DNA of 64,000 nt from Cohnella phaseoli (GTDB lineage: Bacteria > Bacillota > Bacilli > Paenibacillales > Paenibacillaceae): positions 248,001-312,000 of the forward strand of contig NZ_QRDZ01000002.1 in assembly GCF_003386235.1 (NCBI RefSeq). The letters run 5' to 3'. The first letter of the stretch is position 1, and each line of letters begins with the position of its first letter. The notes under the pieces are model-generated. The model was not told the origin of the DNA, did not search any database, and worked only from the letters and a program-made list of their open reading frames with translations. Position numbers and translations under genes: made by a program. Shown piece after piece: positions 37,608 through 49,336 of the stretch.

Positions 37608-38261
37608 TTACCCGTTATCCTCTGTTTCCTGCGCGATGTTAGGGGGTTCTGAGGGGGATTTAAGCGGCAATCCTGCCGCTTGCGCGATCAGACTCCATAA
37701 TTCGTCTCTTCCTTGTCCCGTTTCCGATGAGAAAAGAACGAGCGGAACATGTCCGGGCATCCCCAGCGTTTGGCGGATCACCTTCAGATGCTTCGGCCAT
37801 TGCGAGCGCGAGACTTTATCCGCCTTCGTCGCCACGACGATCATCGGAATACCGTAGTGGGACAACCATTCGTACATTCTCACGTCGTCCGCGGACGGCG
37901 GATGGCGCACGTCGACAAGCTGGAGCACGAGCTTCAACGGCTCGCGCTCCCGCAAATAACGTTCGATCATTTTGCCCCACGCTTCGCGCTCCGACTTGGA
38001 TACGCGCGCATAGCCGTAACCGGGAAAATCGACGAAGAAAAGCTCGCCCAGCTCTGCATGGATCATGTAATAGTTCAGCGTCTGCGTCTTTCCCGGCTGC
38101 TGACTCGTGCGAGCCAGATTGCGGCGCAGCAGCATTTTATTGATCAGCGAAGATTTACCTACGTTGGAACGTCCGGCCAACGCCACCTCCGGAAGATCGC
38201 CTTCCGGATATTGGCTTGGGCCTACGGCGCTGATCACAAATTCGGTCGATTTGATTTTCAT
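37608..38261 (-). CDS. engB: Ribosome biogenesis GTP-binding protein EngB (YsxC)
   Basis: 217 residues. TRAFAC GTPase: P-loop [10 protein letters not shown]3 DFPGYGYA, G4 TKADK. Essential for 50S assembly in Bacillus. The C-terminal Pro/Ser-rich tail (about 15 residues) is extra. Follows lonA by 32 bases, probably in one transcript with it, as in B. subtilis. Confidence 0.97.
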   Translation of the reverse strand: MKIKSTEFVISAVGPSQYPEGDLPEVALAGRSNVGKSSLINKMLLRRNLARTSQQPGKTQTLNYYMIHAELGELFFVDFPGYGYARVSKSEREAWGKMIERYLREREPLKLVLQLVDVRHPPSADDVRMYEWLSHYGIPMIVVATKADKVSRSQWPKHLKVIRQTLGMPGHVPLVLFSSETGQGRDELWSLIAQAAGLPLKSPSEPPNIAQETEDNG

Positions 38262-38293
38262 TGCAACAAAGCTCTCCTATCTTGTCGGTCCTC

Positions 38294-40711
38294 TCAGTGC
38301 GCGCTTAACGGGGGCAGCTCCTCCGGCTTGTCGTCCAGCGGCGGCTGCAGTCCCCCTTCGGCTCCCGCAGCGCCGACGGCCTCCAGCGGTTCGACAAACG
38401 CCTCGCGCAGCACTTCGTCCATGTGGGAGACCGGCACGAACGTCATGTTCTCCCTTACGCTGTCGGGAATGTCGCGCAAGTCCCGCTCGTTGTCCTTGGG
38501 CAGCAGCACCTTCGTAATGCCGGCGCGATGGGCGGCCAGCGACTTCTCCTTCAGGCCCCCGATCGGCAGCACGCGCCCGCGCAGCGTAATCTCTCCGGTC
38601 ATCGCCACCTCGCGAGACACCTTGCGTCCGGTTAATGCCGAGACAAGCGCGGTTGCAAGCGTAATGCCGGCGGAAGGACCGTCCTTCGGAATGGCTCCTT
38701 CCGGAATATGAATGTGGATATCGTTCTTCTCGTGGAATTGCGGGTCGATGCCGAATTCCTTCGCACGGCTGCGCGTGTAGCTGAAAGCCGCCTGAGCCGA
38801 TTCCTTCATCACGTCCCCCAGCTGTCCGGTAAGCGTCAGCTTGCCCGTGCCGGGTAGAATCGTCACCTCGATAACGAGCGTATCGCCGCCGACCTCGGTC
38901 CATGCGAGCCCTGTCACCGCGCCGATCTGATCCTCCTGCTCCGCCATGCCGTGTCTGAACTTCGGCGGGCCGAGCAGCTCCTTCAGCTTTGCCTCGTCGA
39001 TCACGATCGGCGCAGCCGCAGGATCGTAGACGATCGCCTTGGCCGCTTTGCGGCAGAGGGAAGCGAGCTGCTGCTCCATATTCCGCACGCCCGACTCGCG
39101 GGTATAATGGCGAATCAGCGACAGCAGAGCCTCTTTCTCCACGACCAGTTGACCCTCTTCAAGGCCGTGATCCTGCTTCTGCTTCGGCAGCAGGTGCCGC
39201 TCGGCGATCTGCTCCTTCTCCAGCTCCGTATAGCCGGGAACCTGCAGCAGCTCCATGCGGTCAAGCAGCGGACGCGGAATGTTATGCACGACGTTGGCCG
39301 TCGTCACGAACATGACGTTCGACAGATCGAACGGATGCTCGACGTAATGGTCGCTGAACGTCGAATTCTGCTCCGGATCAAGCACCTCCAGCAGCGCAGA
39401 TGCCGGATCGCCGCGAAAATCCATCGCCATCTTGTCGATCTCGTCCAGCAGAAATACAGGATTGGACGTGCCGGCATTGCGAATTCCCTGGAGAATCCGT
39501 CCCGGCATCGCGCCGACGTAAGTGCGGCGATGACCGCGGATTTCCGCTTCATCGCGCACGCCGCCCAGAGAAATGCGAACGAATTCGCGACCGAGCGATT
39601 TGGCGATCGACTTCGCCAGCGACGTTTTGCCGACGCCCGGAGGCCCGACGAGGCACAGAATCGGCCCCTTCAGCTTCTTGACGAGCTTCTGCACCGCCAA
39701 ATATTCCAGCACGCGCTCCTTCGGCTTATCGAGACCGTAATGCTCGGCGTCCAAAATCCGCTCGGCGTTTGCGATGTCCAGATCGTCCTCCGTCATCTTC
39801 GCCCACGGCAGCGCAAGCAGCCATTCCACGTAGGTGCGGATGACGCCCCCTTCCGCGGAGGCCGCCGGCATTTTCTCCAGACGATCGATTTCCTTAGCGA
39901 CCTTGGCTGCGACCTTCTCGGGAAGCTCCGCCTCCGCCAGCTGCGCTCTCAGCTCCTCGATTTCGCCGGTTCGGCCTTCCTTGTCGCCCAGCTCCTTCTG
40001 AATCGCCTTCATCTGCTCGCGAAGGTAGTACTCCTTCTGCGTCTTCTCCATCTGTTTCTTAACGCGCTGGCTGATCTTGCGTTCGAGCTCGAGCACCTCG
40101 CGTTCGTTGCCGAGAAAATCGAGCAGCTTCTCCAGACGGGGGCGCACCTCGACGGTTTCGAGAATCTCCTGCTTATCTTTGATCTTAAGCGACAAGTGGC
40201 TTGTGATGACGTCGGCCAGGCGGCCCGGCTGGTTAATGTCGGACACGGCGGCTAGCGTCTCCGGCGTCACTTTCTTGGACAGGTTGATATAGTGTTCGAA
40301 CTGGCTGAGCACGGCGCGCATAAGCGCGTCCAGCTCCGAATCGTTGGTCTCGGACTCATGCAGCTCATGAGCCAGCACCTCGTAAAACTCCTCGTTCGGC
40401 AAGTATTGCTCGATCTCCGCCCGGCTTACGCCTTCCACAAGCACGCGGATCGTTCCGTTCGGCAGCTTCAGCATCTGACGCACTTTGGCAATAGTTCCGA
40501 CCCGGTAGATGTCTTCCTGCGTCGGCTCCTCAATGTTGACCTCCGACTGGGAACACAGCAAAATCATATGGTCGTCGACCATGCATTGCTCCAGCGCCTT
40601 GACGGACTTCTCCCGCCCGACGTCCAAGTGGAGCACCATGCTCGGATATACGAGTAGCCCTCTTAAGGGCAGCAGTGGGATGGAACGGCTCTTCTGTTTG
40701 CTCGAACCCAT
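38294..40711 (-). CDS. lonA: ATP-dependent protease LonA
   Basis: 805 residues: N-terminal substrate-binding LON domain (1-200), coiled coil, AAA module with GPPGVGKTS and DEIDKM, then the protease domain with PKDGPSAG (Ser near 675) and a Lys further down. Degrades damaged and regulatory proteins. Start ATG at 40711, eight bases after GAGGTG. It has its own near-consensus promoter. Confidence 0.98.
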   Translation of the reverse strand: MGSSKQKSRSIPLLPLRGLLVYPSMVLHLDVGREKSVKALEQCMVDDHMILLCSQSEVNIEEPTQEDIYRVGTIAKVRQMLKLPNGTIRVLVEGVSRAEIEQYLPNEEFYEVLAHELHESETNDSELDALMRAVLSQFEHYINLSKKVTPETLAAVSDINQPGRLADVITSHLSLKIKDKQEILETVEVRPRLEKLLDFLGNEREVLELERKISQRVKKQMEKTQKEYYLREQMKAIQKELGDKEGRTGEIEELRAQLAEAELPEKVAAKVAKEIDRLEKMPAASAEGGVIRTYVEWLLALPWAKMTEDDLDIANAERILDAEHYGLDKPKERVLEYLAVQKLVKKLKGPILCLVGPPGVGKTSLAKSIAKSLGREFVRISLGGVRDEAEIRGHRRTYVGAMPGRILQGIRNAGTSNPVFLLDEIDKMAMDFRGDPASALLEVLDPEQNSTFSDHYVEHPFDLSNVMFVTTANVVHNIPRPLLDRMELLQVPGYTELEKEQIAERHLLPKQKQDHGLEEGQLVVEKEALLSLIRHYTRESGVRNMEQQLASLCRKAAKAIVYDPAAAPIVIDEAKLKELLGPPKFRHGMAEQEDQIGAVTGLAWTEVGGDTLVIEVTILPGTGKLTLTGQLGDVMKESAQAAFSYTRSRAKEFGIDPQFHEKNDIHIHIPEGAIPKDGPSAGITLATALVSALTGRKVSREVAMTGEITLRGRVLPIGGLKEKSLAAHRAGITKVLLPKDNERDLRDIPDSVRENMTFVPVSHMDEVLREAFVEPLEAVGAAGAEGGLQPPLDDKPEELPPLSAH

Positions 40712-40756
40712 AATTGACGCACCTCGCTGTCAGGAACGATTTCAAAACCTTTCGTC

Positions 40757-40785
40757 ATTGTATCAAATGTCGTCGCTCGCCGCAA
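40757..40785 (-). promoter_or_regulatory. Promoter of lonA
   Basis: Minus strand TTGCGG, 17-base spacer, TACAAT with an extended TG upstream. No CtsR operator is evident around it. Confidence 0.7.
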
Positions 40786-40828
40786 AAAACCAGATGCTCT
40801 AAGTAAATCAGCCGCTATTTAGGCGCAC

Positions 40829-40878
40829 TAAAAAAATCCGGGAGCGAACGCCTCGATCGAAGCGATCCACTCCCGGAT
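40829..40878 (-). terminator. Terminator after lonB (minus strand)
   Basis: ATCCGGGAG and CTCCCGGAT close a stem whose inner part is GC-rich (GCTTCGATCGAGGC), followed on the minus strand by seven T. With the next hairpin it occupies the 379-base lonB-lonA gap. Confidence 0.85.
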
Positions 40879-40974
40879 TTCATTGCCAAGCTTGCGAAGA
40901 TTGCGAAGACTGCCTTCCGCTATGACTACTGAAAAACCGTATCCGGAGTTAAGGTCACGAAGGATTCCGGTGAC

Positions 40975-41022
40975 TCCGAGAGCAAGGGCTTCGTCGAAGC
41001 GCTTTGCTCTCGGATTTTTTTT
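40975..41022 (+). terminator. Orphan plus-strand terminator between lonB and lonA
   Basis: TCCGAGAGCAAGG pairs across GCTTCGTCGAAGC with TTGCTCTCGGA and is followed on the plus strand by eight T. No plus-strand gene is visible upstream. It may end an unannotated plus-strand RNA, or be an inverted duplicate of the neighbouring lonB terminator, which it resembles. Confidence 0.6.
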
Positions 41023-41090
41023 ATGGGGGGTCGTCCCACTGAGCGACTGTCTGACTTCCCGGCTATACGACCGCTCGTCCCACTATCGCG

Positions 41091-42860
41091 TTAACGTTCA
41101 ATCGAGCGCGTCGTACCTTCGGCAGGCTGGGCGCGGGCGTCCGAAGGCAGCTTTCCGGCGTGCAGCACCGACCCTGACGGAGCTGCCGCGAACGTATCGG
41201 CCGCCATAGGCAGCTCGACCGGATGCTGCTTCTCCTCCGTCCACGCCGACGCGTCGCCGAACACATGCCGGAATACGTCCTCCATCCGATCTACCGGAAT
41301 GACTTTGACCCCCTCGAGCCCCTCGAAGATCGCCTGCCAGTTTTCCTTCGGTATGAGAACCGTATCGGCCCCCGACTGGAATGCGGCCTCGACTTTGGCG
41401 ACGACGCCGCCGACAGGCTTCACCGAGCCGTGAATGCTGACCTCTCCGGTCATCGCCAGCTTATTGTCGACCGGCTGCCCGGTCATAGCGGAGGCGATTG
41501 CTACCGCCATCGCTACGCCGGCCGAAGGACCGTCTACAGGCGTGCCGCCGGGAAAATTGACGTGCAGGTCATAGTTTTCCGGCTGGAAGCCGTGGCTGCG
41601 CAGCACCGTCAACACGTTGTCGAGCGAGCCCTTGGCCATACTCTTGCGGCGAAGCGTCCGCTGTCCGCCGCCAAGCTCCTCCTCCTCCACGACGCCGGTA
41701 ATATTGAATTGTCCTTTGCCGCGCAGCGCGGGAATGGCGGATACTTCGATCTCCAGCAGCGCCCCCATGCTCGGGCCGTAGACGGCCAAGCCATTGACAA
41801 GGCCGACTTGCGGCTTGGCCGGCACTTTGCGATCCGGACGCGGGGGAAGCTGACTGCTGTTGACGACCCATTCAATGTCCGCTCCGGTCAGCTGTTCGCG
41901 GTTCTCGGACAGGGCGAGCCCGGCGGCAAGCTGGACGACGTTGACCGCTTCCCTTCCGTTCGTCGCATATCTCTTCACCACCTCAAGCGCTTCAGGTAGC
42001 GGAGCGAAGCCGATCTTCTGAATGGCATTCTCGGCAATTTCGCCGATCTCGTCCGGCAGCAGCGGGCGGAAATAGACTTCCATGCAGCGGCTGCGCAGCG
42101 CCGGCGGCAGCTCGCTCGGCGACCTTGTCGTCGCGCCTACAAGCCGGAAGTCCGCAGGCAAGCCGTTCTGAAAAATATCATGAATATACAGCGGAATATT
42201 CGTATCCTCCGCATGGTAATAGGCGCTCTCCAAGTAGACTTTGCGATCCTCCAGCACCTTGAGCAGTTTGTTCAACTGAATCGGATGCAGCTCCCCAATC
42301 TCGTCGATGAACAAAATGCCGCCGTGCGCTTTCGTCACCGCGCCCGGCTTCGGCTGCGGAATGCCCGCCACGCCCATTGCCCCTGCTCCTTGATAGATCG
42401 GATCGTGAACCGAGCCGATCAGCGGATCGGCGATGCCTCGCTCGTCGAAGCGAGCCGTCGTCGCATCGATCTCGGTGAACTTCGCGTCCAGCCGAAACGG
42501 CGACAGCTTATTCTTCTTCGCTTCCTCCAAAATAACGCGAGCGGCTGCCGTCTTGCCGACCCCCGGCGGGCCGTAGACGAGCACATGCTGCGGGTTGCCG
42601 CTGCATAGCGCCGCTTTAAGCGCCCGCAGCCCCTCCTTCTGGCCGACGATGTCGGCTATCGATACCGGCCGCGTTCTCTCAGCCAGCGGCTTGGTCAAGG
42701 AGATCGAGCGCAGCTTGCGCAGCTTGTCCATCTCCTTGCGCGATTCTCGGTCCACCGCGCTGCGGTTGCTCTTCTGATTGCGCAGCAGGTTCCAAAAATA
42801 AATGCCGATCACAACGGCAAAAAAAACTTGAATCAGCATCAAAATCATGCTTAAGTTCAT
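41091..42860 (-). CDS. lonB: ATP-dependent protease LonB
   Basis: 589 residues. N-terminal membrane segment at about 5-25, a AAA module with [13 protein letters not shown] and ILFIDEIGELH, and a Lon protease domain with PVDGPSAGVAMA (catalytic Ser) and VKPVGGVVAKVEA (Lys). C-terminal 45 residues are a low-complexity tail. In Bacillus LonB acts in the forespore on sigma-H and other targets. Start ATG at 42860 with GGGGAGG upstream. Precedes lonA as in B. subtilis but has its own terminator. Confidence 0.96.
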   Translation of the reverse strand: MNLSMILMLIQVFFAVVIGIYFWNLLRNQKSNRSAVDRESRKEMDKLRKLRSISLTKPLAERTRPVSIADIVGQKEGLRALKAALCSGNPQHVLVYGPPGVGKTAAARVILEEAKKNKLSPFRLDAKFTEIDATTARFDERGIADPLIGSVHDPIYQGAGAMGVAGIPQPKPGAVTKAHGGILFIDEIGELHPIQLNKLLKVLEDRKVYLESAYYHAEDTNIPLYIHDIFQNGLPADFRLVGATTRSPSELPPALRSRCMEVYFRPLLPDEIGEIAENAIQKIGFAPLPEALEVVKRYATNGREAVNVVQLAAGLALSENREQLTGADIEWVVNSSQLPPRPDRKVPAKPQVGLVNGLAVYGPSMGALLEIEVSAIPALRGKGQFNITGVVEEEELGGGQRTLRRKSMAKGSLDNVLTVLRSHGFQPENYDLHVNFPGGTPVDGPSAGVAMAVAIASAMTGQPVDNKLAMTGEVSIHGSVKPVGGVVAKVEAAFQSGADTVLIPKENWQAIFEGLEGVKVIPVDRMEDVFRHVFGDASAWTEEKQHPVELPMAADTFAAAPSGSVLHAGKLPSDARAQPAEGTTRSIER

Positions 42861-42917
42861 CTGCTTTCATCCTCCCCGATCCTGCATCCGGGCGTTCACT
42901 CCGTTAACCGGCCATAA

Positions 42918-42968
42918 AGAAAAAAACCGACGCCCAGGCTATACTTGGTAGTATTGCCCGAATGTCGG
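42918..42968 (-). terminator. Terminator after the SNF2 helicase gene
   Basis: Minus strand CCGAC and GTCGG close a stem with inner ATACT/AGTAT pairing, followed by seven T. Confidence 0.7.
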
Positions 42969-42977
42969 CACCTATAG

Positions 42978-45900
42978 TCATATAATCTCCAGCAGTTCGC
43001 GGATATCGTCCTCCGTCAGTGCGGACAAAGACGTCTCGCCCGGCTGAACGATCTCTTCGATCAGATCTTTCTTGCGCTGCTGAAGCTGCAGTATTTTTTC
43101 CTCTATCGTCCCTTGAGCGACCAGCTTGAACACTTGGACAACCTTTTTCTGTCCGATGCGATGCGCCCGATCCGCCGCCTGCTGCTCCACGGCCGGATTC
43201 CACCACAGATCGAACAGAACGACCGTATCCGCCCCGGTCAAGTTCAGTCCCGTGCCTCCGGCCTTCAGCGAGATGAGAAACATATCCCGTTCCCCGCCGT
43301 TAAACGCATCGCACATTTCCAAGCGCCGAGCGGCCGGCGTAGAGCCGTCCAAATAAAAGTAAGGTACGTCCCTTCCGTCCAGCTCTTGCCTGATGATGTC
43401 GAGCATCGATGTAAATTGCGAGAATACGAGCATCCGCTTGCCGGCCGAACGACATTCCTCGACGAGCTCAAGCAGTTGCTCCAGCTTGCCGGAGCTGCCT
43501 TCGTAGCCTTCCAGAAACAGTGAAGGGTGACAGCAAAGCTGTCGCAGCCGGGTCAGCCCGGCCAATATTTTCATCCTATTGCGCTGGAAGCCGCCGTTCT
43601 CGGACAAATCCCGCACCACTTCGGTCTGCAGCTTCTCCAGATAAGCCAGGTAGAGCCGTTTCTGGTCGCCGGACAGCTCCGACGGCTGCACGCTTTCGAT
43701 TTTGTCGGGCAGTTCCTTCAGCACATCGCTCTTGAGCCTGCGAAGAATGAACGGCCGCGCCATTCTGGCGACCTCGTCTCGCGATAGCTCGTTAAACGAT
43801 TTGCGGCTGCCGAACAGGCCCGGGAATATCGCTTCGAAGATCGACCACAGCTCGTCGAGCGAATTTTCGATCGGCGTACCCGTAAGCGCAAACCGCTGTC
43901 CGGCTTGAAGACGCCTGACCGCATGCGCGGTCAGGGAAGCGTAGTTTTTGATGGCTTGCGCTTCGTCCAGGAACAACGCCCGAAACGTCCGCTTCTCGTA
44001 CCAGTCGATATCGCGACGCAGCAGCGGATACGAGGTGATCCAAACATCCGTTTCCCGAGAGCCTTCATCGTCCATCAGTCCGCCCCGCTCCTGGGGATCG
44101 CCGGCCGCGACGATCGTCCTGAGCTCGGGCGCGAACCGTTTGATTTCCCGCTCCCAGTTGTAGATCAGCGATGCCGGACAGACGATCAGCACCGGCGACG
44201 GCGCCCCGCTTTCTTCCGTAGGAACAGCCGCTTCGGAGACGATATAAGCGATGCTCTGTATCGTCTTGCCCAGCCCCATATCATCGGCAAGAATGCCTCC
44301 CAGACGGTAATGGGACAGCGTCTTCAGCCAGTGGAAGCCGAATTTCTGGTAGTCGCGCAAAGTCGGCTCAAGCTCGGACGGAATCTTGAAATCCAGATTG
44401 TCGGGATGACGAAGATTGTCCCACAGCTGCCGCAGCGACTTGCCGACTTGTACTCCGCGGGAGGCGCCGCTGAAGCGGTCCATCAGCTGGAAGCCGCGAA
44501 CGGCCGGCATGCGCATCCGCGTCCCGTTCATCTCCGACCGGTGGAAGTCGAGATCCTCGAACAGCCTGCTAATATCGCGAAAGCTGGGCTGCTCGAGAGA
44601 TAGAAACCGTCCGTCGGGCAGTCGGTAATATTTCCTTTTCTCCTGAAGGTTCCGCATCAAGCTGCGAACGTCCTCTTCCTCCAGCCCCTCCATATCGAAG
44701 GAGACTTCGAGCCAGTTCGTTCCCACGTCGACGTCCAGCCGGGCGCGGGGCTCGTACTCGACTTCGCGCATAACCGCACGAACCGCATCTGTCGCATAGA
44801 CGTCCACGTCGTCTCCAAGCTGCGGAAGAATGTCGTACAGAAAATCGTACATGTCGTCCTCTTGATCCAAGTAGACGTCCTTGCCGTTAAACTTGAAGGC
44901 GGCTCGTTCGATCAACGCCATAATACGATGCTCCCGGTCGAGATCGCGCATGAGCAGAACGTCCTCCCGAGCGTTCTTGATCGCCTTCTGCGGAAGCGGA
45001 CTAATGACGATATCGTCGTACACGTATTCCAACCGCGCCAGCAGCCGGTCCTCCTCCAACTCCAAATAAAGGCGGGCGTTAAGAGGTGGACTGACGATCC
45101 GATCGGCGATATGAGGAGAGATGTCTACCCGAATCATCGTCTTTAGCTCGCGCACGACTCGATCGATAAACGGTTCGATCTGCTCCGGAGAGATGAACAG
45201 TCTGGTGCCCGACTCGTAGCGAAAAAGCTCTTGCAATTCCGCCAGTCGTCCAAGCCGCTCGGAATCGGCTCGAAACAGAAGCCCTCCCGAGACGGCAACG
45301 CCGTACTCATCCAGCAGCACGATGTCGTTCAAGCCTTCGAACACAAGCTGATAACCGCTTCCGGCTTTATCCAGACGCGCCGCAACGGGAAGCTCCCCGT
45401 CGACCAGCTCCATGCGGTGAACGCCGAGCTTATCCTCGAAGCTAACGTTCGTATGCACCAAATGAGGCAGCATTCTCTCCCATACGGCAGGTGGAACGGC
45501 CAATATTCTTTCCTCCCGATAAGAGTAGGAGGACAAGGAATGTAGCAGATCCTTGTAAGTTTCTTCGGCATGCATCGCTTCCTTCAGCAGCCCGATCAAC
45601 GCCTCGTCATGCTCGTTAAACGAATGCTCCGAAGGATCGTACGAGAAGTGCTTGGCGAACGCCATCTGCGTGCCGCTCTCGACATGCTTCAGAAACTCTT
45701 TGATTTTCTGAACGACGTACATGCGGGACAGCCCGATTTTCATCGAAACGGCCATCATTGTGCGGCCGCCGAAGCTTCTCACCAGCTTAAATCCGAATTC
45801 CGTCGCCAGCGTTCGCTTATCCCAAGTCTCGTCTTCCAGCGCCTGCATGGAAGCTTCCGTACGACGGCTTAAAGCCCGATCGAACAAAAAGATAACCTGC

Positions 45901-46280
45901 TTCGTCAGATGGACGTCCTTCCCGGACATCTCTTCCTCCTCCGCAGGCAATCTCTCCCCCTCACCCAGCTTCAACAATACGGCGACGATATGCTTGCAGT
46001 AGGAGAGGGGAGCATAAGCCTCGCACCCGCATGACGCCCTCAGCTCCCCGTCCCTGCCGATTTCTACTTCGACTTCGTATTTCTCGTTGTTTGCTCCCTT
46101 TACGACGGCCTTGTAGCTTGCTTCGCTGTCCGACTCCATCCTGACGGCCAGTACTTGACCCGAACGAAAATAAGCTTCGCCGCGCAAATACGTCGCATCG
46201 TCGCTCATTTCCCGGATCTTTTGCTTATCGAAGACGAATTCGTTCACGCCCTTTGAACCGATAAACGACAAGCCCGTCAC
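42978..46280 (-). CDS. SWIM-domain SNF2-family DEAD/DEAH helicase
   Basis: 1100 residues from GTG 46280. The SWIM zinc motif is at 84-97 (CGC...YCKH). The middle is a SNF2-associated region. The ATPase core has ADDMGLGKTIQS (Walker A near 665), LDEAQAIKN (motif II near 770), TGTPIENS (motif III), and a C-terminal helicase lobe with GGTGLNLTGAD and ADRAHRIGQ (motif VI). Such SWI2/SNF2 enzymes translocate on double-stranded DNA; bacterial members are linked to transcription recycling or DNA maintenance, but the target is unknown. The GTG start overlaps the preceding stop as GTGA, so the longer upstream reading is unlikely and translation is coupled to the lipoprotein gene. Confidence 0.92.
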   Translation of the reverse strand: MTGLSFIGSKGVNEFVFDKQKIREMSDDATYLRGEAYFRSGQVLAVRMESDSEASYKAVVKGANNEKYEVEVEIGRDGELRASCGCEAYAPLSYCKHIVAVLLKLGEGERLPAEEEEMSGKDVHLTKQVIFLFDRALSRRTEASMQALEDETWDKRTLATEFGFKLVRSFGGRTMMAVSMKIGLSRMYVVQKIKEFLKHVESGTQMAFAKHFSYDPSEHSFNEHDEALIGLLKEAMHAEETYKDLLHSLSSYSYREERILAVPPAVWERMLPHLVHTNVSFEDKLGVHRMELVDGELPVAARLDKAGSGYQLVFEGLNDIVLLDEYGVAVSGGLLFRADSERLGRLAELQELFRYESGTRLFISPEQIEPFIDRVVRELKTMIRVDISPHIADRIVSPPLNARLYLELEEDRLLARLEYVYDDIVISPLPQKAIKNAREDVLLMRDLDREHRIMALIERAAFKFNGKDVYLDQEDDMYDFLYDILPQLGDDVDVYATDAVRAVMREVEYEPRARLDVDVGTNWLEVSFDMEGLEEEDVRSLMRNLQEKRKYYRLPDGRFLSLEQPSFRDISRLFEDLDFHRSEMNGTRMRMPAVRGFQLMDRFSGASRGVQVGKSLRQLWDNLRHPDNLDFKIPSELEPTLRDYQKFGFHWLKTLSHYRLGGILADDMGLGKTIQSIAYIVSEAAVPTEESGAPSPVLIVCPASLIYNWEREIKRFAPELRTIVAAGDPQERGGLMDDEGSRETDVWITSYPLLRRDIDWYEKRTFRALFLDEAQAIKNYASLTAHAVRRLQAGQRFALTGTPIENSLDELWSIFEAIFPGLFGSRKSFNELSRDEVARMARPFILRRLKSDVLKELPDKIESVQPSELSGDQKRLYLAYLEKLQTEVVRDLSENGGFQRNRMKILAGLTRLRQLCCHPSLFLEGYEGSSGKLEQLLELVEECRSAGKRMLVFSQFTSMLDIIRQELDGRDVPYFYLDGSTPAARRLEMCDAFNGGERDMFLISLKAGGTGLNLTGADTVVLFDLWWNPAVEQQAADRAHRIGQKKVVQVFKLVAQGTIEEKILQLQQRKKDLIEEIVQPGETSLSALTEDDIRELLEII

Positions 46281-46768
46281 GCCGCAGGCATTGGCGTGTC
46301 CGTAGGCTTGGCGTATCCGGTTTGATAGTTGCTGTCGATTAGCTTGCGAATTTCCAAATTCGATTTGCCCTGCTGCTTCATCTGGGCCGATTCGACGGCG
46401 ATCTGAACACAGACGCCGCATCTCGTGCCGTGATCGTCCCATTCGACCGTGCCGTCTGCGCGAACTTCGTTGATGAAGCAATTCAAATTGCTCTTATGTC
46501 CTGCACTGTCGCCGCAGCCGCAGTAGCAAGGAATCCATTGCAGCGTATCCTCTATTGTACCGGCAATCTGGTAGGCCAGCCTCACCGCTTCCGGCTGCTC
46601 TTCGAGAAAAGAAGGCATCTTATCTACGGAAGCGGTAATTTCTCTGAGATCTCCGTTAGGCGCGTGGGAGAGATGCTCCTCATGGGAGTTTTCGGCTTTA
46701 CCGCAAGCGGCAGCCGCAAGCAGCCCCAGACCGATTGCAGCAACCGCCAGCCTCTTCAGCTTAGCCAT
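46277..46768 (-). CDS. PCYCGC-motif lipoprotein
   Basis: 163 residues. Signal peptide with lipobox LAAAAC (Cys22 lipidated). The name motif PCYCGC lies near residue 81, followed by further Cys ([13 protein letters not shown]), a redox- or metal-binding pattern. The family is known in Bacilli but has no assigned function. It overlaps ispG by eight bases and the helicase by four, so the three genes form a tight operon. Start ATG at 46768 after GGGGAGG. Confidence 0.88.
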   Translation of the reverse strand: MAKLKRLAVAAIGLGLLAAAACGKAENSHEEHLSHAPNGDLREITASVDKMPSFLEEQPEAVRLAYQIAGTIEDTLQWIPCYCGCGDSAGHKSNLNCFINEVRADGTVEWDDHGTRCGVCVQIAVESAQMKQQGKSNLEIRKLIDSNYQTGYAKPTDTPMPAA

Positions 46769-47861
46769 GTCTCCTCCCCGGTATAACCCCTGTCTCGGCG
46801 TAAGCCGCCGCGATCTGGTCGATTTCCTTCTTCAGCTCGCTGACGAGCTCCGCCTCCGGCACCTTGCGGATCATCTCCCCGTAGCGGAACAGCATGCCTT
46901 CGCCACGAGCGCCGGCGATGCCGATGTCGGCTTCGCGCGCTTCTCCCGGACCGTTGACGGCGCAGCCGAGAACGGATACCTTGATCGGAACCTTAAGCTT
47001 GGACAAATATTCCTCAACCTCGTTTGCCACGGCGAACAAGTCGATATCGAGCCGTCCGCAGGTCGGACAGGAAATAAGCGTCGGAGCGTCGGTAATCAGA
47101 CCGAACACCTTGAGCAGTTCTCTCGCCGCCTTGATCTCCTCAACCGGGTCTGCGCTGAGCGAAATTCTCATCGTATTGCCGATGCCGTGGTTAAGCAGCA
47201 CGCCAAGCCCCGCCGAGCTCTTAATCGTGCCGGAGAACAGCGTCCCGGCTTCGGTAATGCCCAGATGGAGCGGATATCGAATCACTTCGGCCGCTTTCGT
47301 ATACGCTTCGATCGCCATAGGCACGTCCGAAGCTTTAAGCGAGACGATAATATCGTGAAAATCAAGCTCCTCAAGAATGCCGATATGGAATAGCGCGCTC
47401 TCAACCATAGCGTCTGCCGTCGGGTATCCGTACTTCTCCAGCAGATGGTTTTCCAGCGAGCCGGCGTTCACGCCGATGCGGATCGGAATTTTGCGTTCCT
47501 TGCACGCCTTAACGACCGCTTCGACTTTCTCGCGGCGACCGATGTTGCCGGGATTGATCCGCACCTTGTCGATGCCGTTCTCAATCGCCAGCAGAGCCAA
47601 TCTGTAATCGAAATGAATATCGGCAACGAGCGGAATGCTGATCCGCCGTTTAATTTCCTTGATCGCTTCCGCCGCTTCCTTGTTGTTGACGGTAACTCGC
47701 ACGAGCTGGCAGCCTGCTTCCTCCAGCCGTTTGATCTCGGCGACGGTCGCCTCCACGTCCGCCGTTTTGGTCGTGCACATGCTTTGCAATAGGACCTTGT
47801 TGTTGCCGCCGATCGTCAGGTTGCCGACTTGCACAGCGACGGTGTCCGTACGTTTGTACAT
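46761..47861 (-). CDS. ispG: 4-hydroxy-3-methylbut-2-en-1-yl diphosphate synthase (IspG)
   Basis: 366 residues from ATG 47861 ([14 protein letters not shown]), after GGGGAG. TIM barrel with [12 protein letters not shown], and a C-terminal ferredoxin-like domain whose 4Fe-4S ligands are CPTCGR and [13 protein letters not shown]. Penultimate step of the MEP isoprenoid pathway. The first gene of an operon with two overlapping genes of unrelated function. Confidence 0.96.
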   Translation of the reverse strand: MYKRTDTVAVQVGNLTIGGNNKVLLQSMCTTKTADVEATVAEIKRLEEAGCQLVRVTVNNKEAAEAIKEIKRRISIPLVADIHFDYRLALLAIENGIDKVRINPGNIGRREKVEAVVKACKERKIPIRIGVNAGSLENHLLEKYGYPTADAMVESALFHIGILEELDFHDIIVSLKASDVPMAIEAYTKAAEVIRYPLHLGITEAGTLFSGTIKSSAGLGVLLNHGIGNTMRISLSADPVEEIKAARELLKVFGLITDAPTLISCPTCGRLDIDLFAVANEVEEYLSKLKVPIKVSVLGCAVNGPGEAREADIGIAGARGEGMLFRYGEMIRKVPEAELVSELKKEIDQIAAAYAETGVIPGRRHG

Positions 47862-47888
47862 AAAATTTCTCCCCTGTATACGCCAAAG

Positions 47889-47912
47889 TCCACCCCGCAT
47901 AGGCGGGGTGGA
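47889..47912 (-). terminator. Hairpin between clpX and ispG
   Basis: TCCACCCCGC and GCGGGGTGGA form a perfect 10-bp stem with a 4-base loop; only a short T stretch follows (CTTTGG), so termination may be partial and clpX transcripts could read into ispG. Confidence 0.6.
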
Positions 47913-47974
47913 ACCGGCAATCTAGGCGAATTCCGCGGCGGCCGAAAGGCCTTGCGGCTTCCGTCCTGCTCCCG

Positions 47975-49231
<1,257 letters not shown>

Positions 49232-49261
49232 GTATACCCTCCTTATTCAACCGCTCCTAGT

Positions 49262-49306
49262 GTCCGCTTTTGATCACGCCGCATCACAAGAAGCTGAAAA
49301 GCGGAC
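49262..49306 (-). repeat. 10-bp inverted repeat in the clpX leader
   Basis: GTCCGCTTTT and AAAAGCGGAC are perfect inverted arms separated by 25 bases, between clpP and clpX. No T-run follows, so it is not a standard terminator. It may be an operator or an RNA processing site. Confidence 0.5.
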
Positions 49307-49336
49307 TTATTAAAGTCGCGGGAAGTTGTTGTCTTC

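Noticed and set aside
46281..46481. 67-codon N-terminal extension of the SNF2 helicase
   Set aside because: It overlaps the PCYCGC lipoprotein gene out of frame; the GTG at 46280 overlaps that gene's stop as GTGA and is the natural start.
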